A stretch of 64,000 bases of DNA from assembly GCF_035222275.1 (NCBI RefSeq), contig NC_085883.1, positions 1,612,001 through 1,676,000 of the forward strand, given 5' to 3'. The notes under the pieces were generated by a model that was not told the DNA's origin, searched no databases, and saw nothing but the letters and a program-made list of their open reading frames with translations. Positions within the stretch are counted from its first letter, which is position 1. Each line of letters begins with the position of its first letter. Shown here one piece after another: positions 53,283-63,371 of the stretch. Source of the stretch: Podospora bellae-mahoneyi. Lineage: Eukaryota > Ascomycota > Sordariomycetes > Sordariales > Podosporaceae. Made by a program: the position numbers and the translations under genes.

Positions 53283-54225
53283 CTACTCTCGCTTCTCATA
53301 TTTCTCTATGAGGTGATCGAGCAGCTCCTCGCCCGTCTTGAACTCCCAAGCATCGCTGCTCTGATCGCTGTTCACAATCGCCTCGACTGCATCAGCAATA
53401 TCCCCAAAAGCATCGCCATCAGAAACAAGATGTAGCAGATCTTGACCTTCTCCGTTTTGAAGGTGTCTGGCTTGTCGCTCCAGGCGCGGGTGATGTCGCG
53501 TTTCCAGAGCATAAAGCTGAAATACCGAACATACTTGTTAGGCTCGGAGCCATCAAATCGGGCGGGCTCTTTGGCGGTTTCTTTCTTTTCGGTACCGGCC
53601 ATCTCTTGATCGGGTTTTGTGTCACTGGCTTCGAGGTCGGCAACCTTTCTCTTCAAGTTGCTGATCTCATGATTCAGACTGGCATTCTTGTTCTTCAAAT
53701 CCCAAATTTGCTTATTGGAGTATCCAGCCAGCTCATTCCAGATTCCAAGCAGGCTACCAAGGCCGCCAGGACGAGCAATGTGAGGGTGGTGGATGTTGAC
53801 TCCCAGATGCTGGAGGACGTCGAGCCTGGAGAGGACCTCGGGTTGGACCTCGAGGGTGGCATAGATGTTCTTGTAGAATGGCAGCGCTTTTCGGAGTTCA
53901 TCACGGACGTCAGCGATGTCCTAAGTGGACCAAGACACTGCATTTAATTGGGAGGAAAGGATTTTGGGGGACCTCTGGGAACAGAGACGGCGCGATTGAA
54001 CGGGGCTGGGCTGGTGATGGTAGAAGGGGACCCAAAAGACACTTGAACATGAGGGGCCAGCGAATTTGGGGGAGGGGTCGCGCTGGTGGAAGACATCGCG
54101 GGATTGGCTTGGGAATCGACGGCGCCTTGAGGACAGTTCTCAGTCCTGTTGCTGGGAGGCGTTTGGAATCCGTTCAAGGACTTCTGTTCAGAGGCCATCG
54201 TGACAGTCAAAGTCAACACATGCAA
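53283..54225 (-). mobile_element. Gag-like relic (LTR-retrotransposon type), broken
   Basis: Minus-strand sequence resembles the gag-like capsid region found in fungal Ty3/gypsy-type elements, with a coiled-coil segment and a core region. It looks old and is broken in about two places. No protease, reverse transcriptase, integrase or matching terminal repeats could be seen, so only the gag part remains, or the piece came from a gag-derived host gene. Ends are approximate. Confidence 0.5.
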
Positions 54226-54839
54226 GATGTTGAGCGAGAGAATCGTAGCAGAGAGAAGATGGAAGCCGGGGAATGAGTAGATTCAACCATGATCAAGCGC
54301 GTCACTCCTAAACGGAAGGAACGATGCTCAGACCATAAAGTTCGCGAGGCAGCTAGCTACCAGCCATACTCCGTATGGCCTTCACACACTGACAAAGGCA
54401 TGGATGGATGCTACCTCATTATGTCTAGATAGTCATTCATCACAATTCCATTCTTATCCAAAGTAATCTGGCGCAGAGAATACTGACGGGATCTCTCCAG
54501 AATCAGAGCTGTGGATGGCTGTTGCAAATAACATCATGGTGTTGTTGCCGCTCCTTCCTCGGTGTTTGATGATGTTGCAGAGTGACAGGGTGCAGGGAGA
54601 ACAGCTGCTTGCCAACTGGTCTCCACCCCGGCTGCCGCACAGGCCATCTGCGCCGACTGCCCCACTTCCTCTGGTGCGGGCCAATCTGAATTTCACACCG
54701 CTTTCATAGGGTTTTCAAGCCCTGCCAAAAATTTGGTGAGCGCCCTTCAAGCAGAGCCACCTCCCAAATTGCATCTTGCACGACCGGTGATACTTTCGAC
54801 AACAGAGGGACCAGAGGGGCTTGATCCACAACATTCACA
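54226..54839 (+). promoter_or_regulatory. Promoter region of the ribosomal protein eL13 gene
   Basis: No coding feature was found in this 614-bp stretch. It must hold the eL13 promoter and leader, because the ATG at 54840 is immediately followed by an intron donor. A box shared with other ribosomal protein genes could not be tested from a single copy. Confidence 0.45.
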
Positions 54840-55860
54840 ATGGTGAGTACCCTCGTTGTTGCAAATGACGGCATCATCGATTGCTGCCGTCGATGGCCCA
54901 ATTGCTGTTTGTCGATTTACTGACCGAGTCTCTTCGAAATCCAGGCGATCAAGCACAACCAGCAGATTCCCAACAACCGTAAGCAATATCCATCACATCC
55001 CAGTCCAGCGACCGACAGCGACTCCGACGAGACGATGACGATGCCAAACCCGGGCTACGAAGATTTTGGAGGAACACAGCGACTGACATCGAATTTCAGA
55101 TTTCCGCAAGGATTGGCAGAGGCGCGTGCGGTGCCACTTCGACCAGGTTCGTAATCATCGTTCGAGCTGGGGATAGCGGCCGATAATCTCGAAAACACAT
55201 GGGAACCTCAATTCTGACGTGATGGAAAATATAGCCCGGCAAGAAGGTCACCCGCCGTCTGGCGCGCCGTGCGAAGGCTGCTGCCGTTGCCCCTCGCCCC
55301 GTCGACAAGCTCCGCCCCATCGTCAGATGCCCGTGAGTTTATTCCAGCAGCAACGGAGGAATGTGTAGTGGAGGATGTGGTCTAACGAGATTCTGTGCAG
55401 CACCATCAAGTATAACCGCCGGACACGCCTCGGCCGTGGTTTCTCCCTCGCTGAGCTCAAGGCCGCCGGTATCCCCAAGCTTTATGCTCCCACCATCGGC
55501 ATTGCCGTCGACCCCCGCCGTGCCAACCTCTCCGAGGAGTCCCTTGCCGCCAATGTCGAGCGTCTCAAGGCCTATAAGGCCCGCTTGATCGTCTTCCCCC
55601 GCAAGTCCAACAAGGTCAAAAAGGCCGACACCCCCAAGGACCAGCAGTCCGGCGAGACCGTCAAGACCATTGCCTCCGCTTTCGGTCTTGGTGCCCCTCT
55701 TGCTCCTGGCTTCACCGAGATCTCCAAGAGCGACCTCCCCAAGAACGTCGAGGGCGGTGCCTACAAGGCCCTCCGCAAGGCCAGATCCGATGCCCGCTAC
55801 CAGGGCATCCGCGAGAAGCGCGCCAAGGACAAGGCCGACGAGGAGAAGGCCAAGAAATAG
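54840..55860 (+). CDS. RPL13: 60S ribosomal protein L13 (eL13)
   Basis: Five exons: 54840-54842, 54945-54978, 55100-55146, 55235-55332 and 55401-55860 (213 residues). The first exon is only the start codon. The protein begins MAIKHNQQIPNNHFRKDWQRRV, the hallmark eL13 N-terminus, and continues with RTRLGRGFSLAELKAAGI, YAPTIGIAVDPRR and LKAYKARLIVFPRKSNKVK. It is a structural component of the large cytosolic ribosomal subunit. Length and motif order match the family. All introns carry GT-AG ends, with branches such as TCTAAC and TTCTGAC. Codon use is strongly C-ending and stays so to the end, unlike many neighbours, as expected for a very highly expressed gene. The tail is Lys/Glu-rich. Confidence 0.96.
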
Positions 55861-56420
55861 GCGTCTGGTTCTTCTTTTTGTGTTGGGGTGCAACGGTTAG
55901 GAATGATTCCCTGAGGTGTTCATTGGGCTGGTTCTGCTGGTCTGCATTTCTGCTTTTCCCGGTATCCCGGACGGGAACAATAAAACGTTCTCTCTCCATG
56001 GCTGTGTAGTTCGGGGGCAGACCCTCGGGTTCGGGCAGATAACACGCATCATAGGGATTTAGAGCATTCACAAAATGAATGGACAAAGGGAAAAAAAAAG
56101 CATGATTGATGGCCACACATGATTTTCGGGTGATCAGCGGTAATTGACTGGGTTTTTCTACAAATAATGGTTCAGTTATGAATGCTGTTTACATGTTTCG
56201 CTGTTACAACGCTGTAGAGGTTGTCCCTCTGGAGTTTACTGCCACTGATATACCTCCATCAACTCTGAACAGTCACACATCCAGGCTTTATACGAGATAA
56301 TAGAAGCGTCCCCCTCTCAGGCAAGCCAGACGGGGAGTTCGACCCCCAAGTGTTCACCTCCAACATGGTTCCAGGCGTGGGAGGTCTCGAAGACATGCGC
56401 ACATATCCCCCAGGTACCTC
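55861..56420. other. Convergent 3' intergenic region
   Basis: Lies between the 3' ends of the eL13 gene (+) and the armadillo protein gene (-). It contains an AAAAAAAAA run near 56092. No additional gene seen. Confidence 0.55.
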
Positions 56421-58788
56421 CTACACCTGGCTCGTCCCCTCCCTATCCTTCACCACCAACTCCCCTCCTCTCTCCAGCACGGCCTCGACCAGCCTCCTCC
56501 TAGCAGGTGACATCTGATCTTTGAACATCCCCAGCAACATAGCCATCAGCACCAGGGCATTCTCCCTGTCAACCTTGACCATCCTCTCCGGCTGCTTCTG
56601 CGCCTGGGCGTCAGCCTGCTGAGGTTCCAGTCCCAACCCCTGGACCAACTCCGTAACTTCCTTTGTCTCTTTCTCCTCATCATTCTTACCCTGCTTCTCC
56701 TCTTCAATCTCTTCCACTCTGTTGTCAACAGTCCCAAGAAACTTGCCCACCATCTCATCATCCCCCGTCGCAGCCTTCACAATCGCCTTCAAAGCCCCCC
56801 TTTCCGCTGCCGTGTCTTCCACCACCTTGAGCGCCATGTTGGACCCCTCAGGGTGTTGACTCGCCATGAGCGCCAAAACAGTAATTGCATCCGACCTGAC
56901 AGACGGCCACTTTGCCTGCGTGAGCATCGTCGTAAACGACCCAGCAATAATGTCCGAGTGTGGCTTGTAGAACTCCTCCAGCTCCCCCGAGGACCCCAAC
57001 ACCCCGGGATCCTGAGACAAGACTCTGCAAACCGCCGAAACCACCGCCCTGGCAGCCTCAAGCTTGGTAGGATCCTCGTTTGGAGGGCCACTAGCCGAGC
57101 GGTACAACAGGTCAAGGTTCGTCCTGTATGTTGCCGTCTCCCCATGAGAAGATGACTCCGCTGAAGCCAGGCCGTTCTCATCCTTTTCGTCAGAGGCAAT
57201 CGACACCGGCTTGCAGACCAACCTCACATTCTCCCTACACCCCACAAGCAACAACCTCCCCAAGCTCACAGCAGCAAACATCATACTCGGCTGACTATTC
57301 CCAAACCCCTCCCATAACCCAGCCAAAGTCCCACTCTTCAACAACATCTCCCCCAACACCGGTTTATTCGCCGCCGGGATAGCCAAGTTCTTCGCAAACC
57401 CCAACGCAGCATGCGTCAGATGCAAGCTCGGCCGCTCTCCCTGCCTCACCTTCCCGGGGACTGACCTCCCCAAAATTTTCACCATCCCTTCACCAACTCT
57501 CGGCAACAACTTCTTAGTCGACTCATCACTCCTCCCAAAATTCCCCAACGCCAAACAAGCCGCGTTCTGCAACTGAGGGAACTTCTCCAATTCCAACCAC
57601 CCCACCAACGTCCCCACCTCCTCACTATCAATCCCATACACATCCCCAAACCCTTCCACGTCGGTAATATCCGCAAAGAGCGTCACAAATCCATGCTGAA
57701 CTTGCTTCAGCTGCTCCTTCGTCTCCTCTTCTATATCCTCCCCCGCGGTCTCAAACCTGATATACGACTGCAAAAACGCTTCTTGCAATAGCCTAAAGTG
57801 CTTGTTTTGGATAAAAAACACCTGGAGGCCTCTATTGACGAGGTAGGAGAGGGCAGAAGTGCAGATCGCCAAGAAGATTTCCCGATCGAGGGGGGACGAG
57901 AGACGGTTCTCTTTGTTGATGGCCAGGGTGAGGAGGGCGGCGGGGGTGCGGGGGTAGCAGATTTTGAACTCGGATTCTACAAAGGGTGGGTGGCGGTTAG
58001 CTGGTTGTTATGGGCATGCGAGGAAGGGGGAAATACCATGGTTGGTGAGGAGTTCAAGGACGGTCATGATTTGGGTGAGGTGGGCCTCGCATGCTCGGAG
58101 GCGTTCGCCAGAGATGAGGTCGATGAGGACTTTGCTTAGTGCTGCGTTGGAGACTTGGAGTTGGGCTGAGCCTAGCAGGAGTGTTAGCTCATTGACAGGG
58201 ATCGAGAGGAAGGGGAAGGGGAAGGGGAAGGGGCTTACTGTAATCTACGCAGACGTTGAGCATGGTGATGACGGCAAAAGGGAGAAGGTGGTCCTCAGAG
58301 AGAAACATCTTGAGCATGTTTGTCAGCTTGCCAGAGGCGACCACAACCTTTCTGTTCTCATCTAGACCGTTTGTCAGTACCAGGTTCACTTTGCACATAA
58401 TGAGAAGTAGCCACTCACCATTGTCAACACAGGCATTTGCAATAACCCTCAAAGCCTGTTTGTTGAGTGGATGAGACCCTTGAAAGACACCGTCATAGTA
58501 GACGGGGACAGTGTCCAGAAGGAATGACAGAAGCCCCGACTTCCCAATGACTTCTCTCCATGATGCTACTCACAAAGTCAGCAACGTCCCAGAACTATGA
58601 GCTTTGCAAAAAAACTTACGGTCTCTAGCAGCAACAGCAAATTGACCAGAAATGCAAGCGAGTGCATCTCGATCGGCGCGTGGCAAAAGTGTAACCAGCT
58701 TTCTCAGCACTGCTTCCCAGAATTTCGGCTTCTCCCCAGGGTTGCCCTTGAGAATGAGGGCAACCTGCTCTTCCAAAGGGAGAGGCAT
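56421..58788 (-). CDS. Armadillo-repeat protein, SmgGDS/Rap1GDS1-like
   Basis: Five minus-strand exons: 58788-58620, 58565-58419, 58361-58239, 58171-58037 and 57976-56421 (709 residues), all in frame with clear GT-AG ends and CTGAC/CTAAC branches. The protein begins MPLPLEEQVALILKG and consists almost entirely of helical armadillo-type repeats (for example LNKQALRVIANACVDN, AVITMLNVCVDY, LQNAACLALGNFGRSDE, LTHAALGFAKNLAIPAANKP, MMFAAVSLGRLLLVGC). Order and spacing resemble SmgGDS/Rap1GDS1 proteins, which chaperone small GTPases and promote nucleotide exchange or prenylated-GTPase handling. Two acceptors 3 nt apart precede exon 2, so the junction may read DLASWRE or DPSWRE. The acidic insert (EEIEEEKQGKNDEEKE) near residue 625 is probably flexible. 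Function is inferred from family resemblance only. Confidence 0.8.
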
Positions 58789-59267
58789 CTTGGTGATGAT
58801 TCTGCGGCTGATGTGATAAACACTTATTAACGAATGTAGTGGGATGTAACTGATACCCAAGACTGATTGGTAAGATGTCGATACGGCTTCACTGGTGGTG
58901 ATGCTGGGCTATTGTTATTAGAAAGAGAAGAAGAGAACAGGCAGAGGTTCAGCCCTCGTTTGCTTTCACTCAATTTGGTAGGGTCCAACTTCATCAGAAT
59001 GGCAGTTGAAGGTCAGTTGTGGCTTCCCAACATTCAACAAGTGCAGTCACGGTGAGCAATGTGGTCCGTGCACATGACATTTGGGGCGTTGGCCACTTCC
59101 CCCTTTGTTTGGTGGATCTTAGATTATGCACCATCACGACGGCAAAAAGACTGACACAATTCTCATGTTGTTACATCGACACCTGAGTTTTGTCTACATT
59201 ATACATGTTACACAGGGATATCCTCAGCGGTAATATACACACAGCAACCCAGCAGGTTCCGGTAGCT
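58789..59267. other. Promoter of the armadillo gene and 3' region of mL50
   Basis: Both flanking genes lie on the minus strand. No extra coding feature was recognised in these 479 bp. Confidence 0.5.
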
Positions 59268-60600
59268 TTATTTAGCACCCGTAACCCACTTCTTCTCGAT
59301 CGCATTGTCGATATCGGCAGTGCCAATAACAGGGAGGCCGCGTCTCTCGAGCTCCTCCCGGATAACCTTCCAGCGACCCACCATCTTCTCCTTGTCGATG
59401 GGTGTGACTCTGCGGGCGAACATCTTTACGTTGGGTAGAGACTGGAAGAGCTGCTTGTTCTCAATCTCCTCGGCGAGCTTCTTGGCCTTGGGTGGCTTCA
59501 CGATCTCCTTGAGAAGAACACCACCGGAATTGATAGCGACCAACTTGCCATCTGGAATCCTGTGTCCAGTAAGCTTGTAGATACGCTTGGCAACCTATCA
59601 TATGGTTAGCACTGGTTTGTTGTGCAAAAGAGAGGGCCAGACTCACAAAATATTTGTAGATGAGGTCCTTGATCATGGGCCGCTTCCATTCATGGCCAAT
59701 TTCCTTCAATAGCACCCGGGCCTCTTCAGTGCTGATAACATGGTCCGCCGAGTCCTCTGTTGCGTCAACTTCCTCCTTGACATCGGTCTCGGTCTCTTGC
59801 TCCGAAGCGACGCCTGTCTCGGCTTCCTCCTTGGTCTCCTCCGTTATCTCAGCTACTTGCTCAGAAGCGATAGCTGTCTTAACTTCCTCCTTGGCCTCCA
59901 CAACCTCAGCCTCTTGCTCCGGGCGGACAGCTGCCTCGAGCTGTTCCTTGGCCTCCTCCGTTACCTCAGCCTCTTGCTCGGCGGCAGTAGCTGTCTCGAT
60001 GTCTTCGGCTGGTTTCAATATAAGAGTGCCATGTGAGCCACCACACAGCTTGGTTTGAACAGTGGTGGCCGTCAATGCTGCGGGGCCCCACCCGGACTCG
60101 AGCAGAGCATCCCTAGCGGGAGTCGTGTCCGGCGTGTTCATTTGCCGTCTCGCAACCATGGCCTCAACCAACGCACGGTAAACCGCCACCTCGAGAACGG
60201 CCGGGTCGGTAATCTTCTCTGCGGGGCCATAACCAACCCACTGCCTGCCAACACCATAGTTGTCTGGGTTCTCCCACCAACCATCCAGTCCACCCACTTC
60301 CTCCAGCTCTAATCCATCTTGTGCCGGCTCGTATGCGGGGTCGGTAATCTTGTCTGGGCGGACGGCAGCCTTCCGTGCTTGTGGGGGTGGTTTGAGACCC
60401 TGTGGTGGGGTGTAGGCTTCAACAGCGTCGGAGCGGGGGAGGGACGTGGAAAGAGTTCGCCTTTGAAGGGATTGGGTCTTTGTGGAGGAAGAGGAAGTCG
60501 TCGCGACGGCAGCCACAGCGGTGGTGGTACGGATATGGGTCGGAGAGGAGCAGCACAGGCTCGCCGAGACGGCGCCCCGTAACCTCGGGAGATGGCGCAT
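59268..60600 (-). CDS. MRPL50: Mitochondrial large ribosomal subunit protein mL50
   Basis: Exons 60600-59647 and 59594-59268 encode 426 residues. The 52-nt intron (GTGAGT ... TGATAG, GCTAAC branch) joins YKYF to VAKRIYKLTGH. The N-terminus is Arg/Ser/Thr-rich without acidic residues (MRHLPRLRGAVSASLC), a typical mitochondrial presequence, and RRTLSTSLPRS marks the likely cleavage zone. Core motifs of fungal mL50 follow: GLEEVGGLDGWWENPDNYG-like, EKITDPAVLEVAVYRALVEA and, near the end, RVTPIDKEKMVGRWKVI and ELERRGLPV. It is part of the mitoribosomal large subunit. The middle carries four imperfect copies of an acidic ~20-residue repeat (such as TAIASEQVAEITEETKEEAE), which lengthens the protein and is probably a disordered insert. 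It shares a divergent promoter with the COX14-domain gene. Confidence 0.85.
59764..60005 (-). repeat. Four-copy ~60-66 nt coding minisatellite in mL50
   Basis: Four consecutive diverged units encode variants of A-x-x-E-Q-x-A-E-V/I-T-E-E-x-K-E-E. Unit length differs slightly but stays in multiples of 3, so the frame is kept. Confidence 0.75.
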
Positions 60601-61325
60601 GGTTTGTGTATTCTTTTCGGAGCGAGGAGGCGGGCTATTGGTGTCCCAATTGATCAAAACCGTTGGGAGGCTCAGGCACTGGGAGAGGTTGTTGGTATTT
60701 CGCTCTGCCCGGTCCTCTCAAATCTCGAATCCCAAACGCAGAGTGGACGACAGGCACCTCGGGCGATGAGCGCTCAACATCCAGGCCAAAATTTCCATCG
60801 GATGCCAAGCACTTTTTACAATATGTGGGGCAATGAACCGGGGAAAAGAGACGGTGCATCAGCCACACTTTCTCCAACTACCCGTGTGGCTTACGTGCGA
60901 GATTCAGCAAAATACAGCTAAGACATGGTAGCTTCAGCCACATATCCGACGAGCTGGGTTAGCTCAATTCAAAAAAAACTTGCTTGGCGCATCATTGGAT
61001 GATCAGAGGTTGACGGACGACTTTTGGGATCCCGAAGAACTGCCCGTCGAGAGCTTTCAATTCGTCTGCTCGTCCACCACCACCTCCTCCCACCGGCAAC
61101 GACCACGATCTTGTGCTCTCGTAGCATATATCTGGACCTACGAGCTCCTCAACTCCAGGGACCAGCCTCACAACTTCTCTACCAGCTACCTAACACCCCG
61201 CCTTGATCTAAGCTTCTTCAACCAAACCCGATTCATCCCGCATCTGGGGATATCTTTCCCACCACCACCACCACCACCACCGCCACCACCACCAAAGCTA
61301 TCACCTCCCACTCACCAAAACCACC
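60601..61325. promoter_or_regulatory. Shared divergent promoter of mL50 and COX14-domain genes
   Basis: 725 bp separate two start codons facing away from each other (60600 on -, 61326 on +). Both products are predicted mitochondrial proteins. A CCACCACCACC tract at about 61260-61292 lies in the leader of the right-hand gene. Specific operator sites could not be assigned. Confidence 0.5.
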
Positions 61326-62351
61326 ATGCCAATATCCACCACCCCTCGCAGCGTCTCCGACGCAACCCGCTTCACAGCCACAACCCCCCACGCCGACTCC
61401 AAAACCGCCCGCTTCAGCAAACCCCCCAACACCTCCCTGCCCCCATCAGGGGGTTCTCCAGAAGGGAACCCAATCCGGGTCGAAACCCCCGACGAAAAAG
61501 TCGCCCGCCTCCGCGCCGCCCACCAAAGAGCCAAACTCGCCAATGTTTCCAAGCTAGAGCAGTACCTCGCCGTAGGCCGCTCCCTAGCCGACAAGGGGCA
61601 CCGTTTGTCAGTCATGGCACTGATAGGCTTCTCCGGTACTTAACCCCCATCCCCCTCCCCTTTTCAGGTGTATGTCACTAACTCTCTCCATCCAGGCCTC
61701 GGCATAGTAGCAACAGCCTACACCTTCTACGACATGATGGTCCTCAACCGCAAGCGCAAAGCAGAATGGATCGAGACCCAAAAGCAACTCGAGGCCGACG
61801 AGCTCGCCCAGGCCAGACTGGCGTACATGACTGGCAAGGCGGACGAGGACCAAATCGCGCTTGTAGAAGAAGTTATGGAAAGAGAGCGGCAGCAAGGAAT
61901 GGCGGGGAAGACGTCGTTCTTTGAGAAGATCCCCAGCGGGTTCGCTCCTGCGGAAAGGACACACTCTCCAAGTGTGACGGAGGTTGTGAGCTGGCCTTCT
62001 TCTGCTGCGCCGGTGCCAGAGCAACAGGGAGAGGGGGAAAAGAAGAAGGGACTCTGGACTTGGCTGACTGCTAATCTGAAAAAGGAGGAGGAAGGGGAGG
62101 AGGTGATGGGTAAGGAGAGGAGGTTAGGGTGGGAGTCGTTGAGTGAGGAGGATGATGGGATGGGGGTGAGGGATAGCGATCTTGTCCGGGCGTCGGAGGG
62201 GAGGGGGGTGGCCAGGGGGTTGAAGGAGAAGGTGAGGGAGGCGTTTGAAAAGGAGAAGGAGAATGAGAGGAGGGGTGGGGCGTTGGATCGGATTGGGTTG
62301 GAGGAGAAACAGGAGGGGGAGAAGAAGAAGAAGAAGGGGTGGTTTTGGTAG
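61326..62351 (+). CDS. COX14-type cytochrome c oxidase assembly domain protein
   Basis: Exons 61326-61635 and 61696-62351 encode 321 residues. The 60-nt intron (GTACTT ... ATCCAG, CTAAC branch) joins ALIGFS to GLGIVATAYTF inside the single membrane helix. The COX14-like part spans residues 80-135: SKLEQYLAVGRSLADKGHRL, then a hydrophobic helix, then YDMMVLNRKRKAEWIETQ. Yeast Cox14 is a ~70-residue inner-membrane factor that couples Cox1 translation to oxidase assembly. Here the domain sits in a longer protein with a Thr/Ser/Pro-rich N-terminus and a charged C-terminal tail containing WTWLTANLKKEEE, LGWESLSEEDDGMGVRDSDL and a KKKKKGWFW end. The tail motifs recur in filamentous-fungal relatives. 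Codons become strongly G-ending after about 61900. Confidence 0.78.
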
Positions 62352-63371
62352 AGACCTACTACCACACAACCAGAGGTATATAATGACCGTGTTGGCTGGT
62401 GATGAGGGCTGTGTTGTCGACTGGGAGGAAAGGTTCGAAATGCAAAGGGATGAAGATGGTGGGCTGGACGGGTTGTAACGCAACCATAATCACCACTTTC
62501 AAAGAGGGATTGTGACCAGCAGGCCGCTTTGTGAAAGAGGCGCTGCTTGTATCGATAGTGTATTAGGAGAAAAAGGAAACCGTTGCATAACTCCGGCGTT
62601 TTTTTTTTGTTTTTTTTGTATGACATATTCATCATCTTGTACATACATGTACACCCACCATAGTGGAAGTCATTTGATGTTGAATTGAGAGCAGAGGAGT
62701 AGATTATGTGTGGTACTTGTTCATGTAGTCATACGCTTCAGTGAAGCCCACACATGTCTCTCCCATGTCTCTCCCATGTCTCACATCCCAAGACAGCACA
62801 GTCAAGGAAGAGTATGATATCAACGTTCCGCTTTGTATTCTTTTTCTCATCAGGAAAGATACTAATGCCTCAACCAATGCAAATTACTGGATATAAGAAA
62901 TTCCAGCTGTGTGTTGTGTCCGATTCCACTCCCCTCCCAATTTGACATCTCAACTCCCAATTCCCCTACTCGCTCGCTGTCCCATTCCCAAACTATACAC
63001 AAAAGAAGCCACTTTGCTCACTGGCAATGATGTGTGTGCGCGTTGCACGAAATACCAATGCTGTCCCTTCCTCTCCTTCAGCCGTCCCAAACAAAACACA
63101 AGAGCCGGCCCAAAGGCAACAAAAGAGCGTATCCATCCCAAGCCCTATACAGTGACCAAAAGCAGAAAAAAAGCAAACGAGTGAGAACCAAAACCTAATT
63201 ACGCTTCCTTGGTATCAACCGCAAATCATTTGTCAGGCAACCTCCCCTTTAACAACAAGCAGCACAAATCCTCCTACCACCAAGCCATCCCTTCTCTTGT
63301 TCCCCATGACCCCCAATCCTCTCCCTCACCCCCTCAACACTACTCTTCCACCTCCCATCAGCTTCATCCCT
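62352..63371. other. Convergent 3' intergenic region
   Basis: About 1 kb lies between convergent genes. It contains a T-rich run near 62598-62616 and three tandem copies of TCTCCCATG at about 62758-62778. No gene was supported. Confidence 0.55.
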
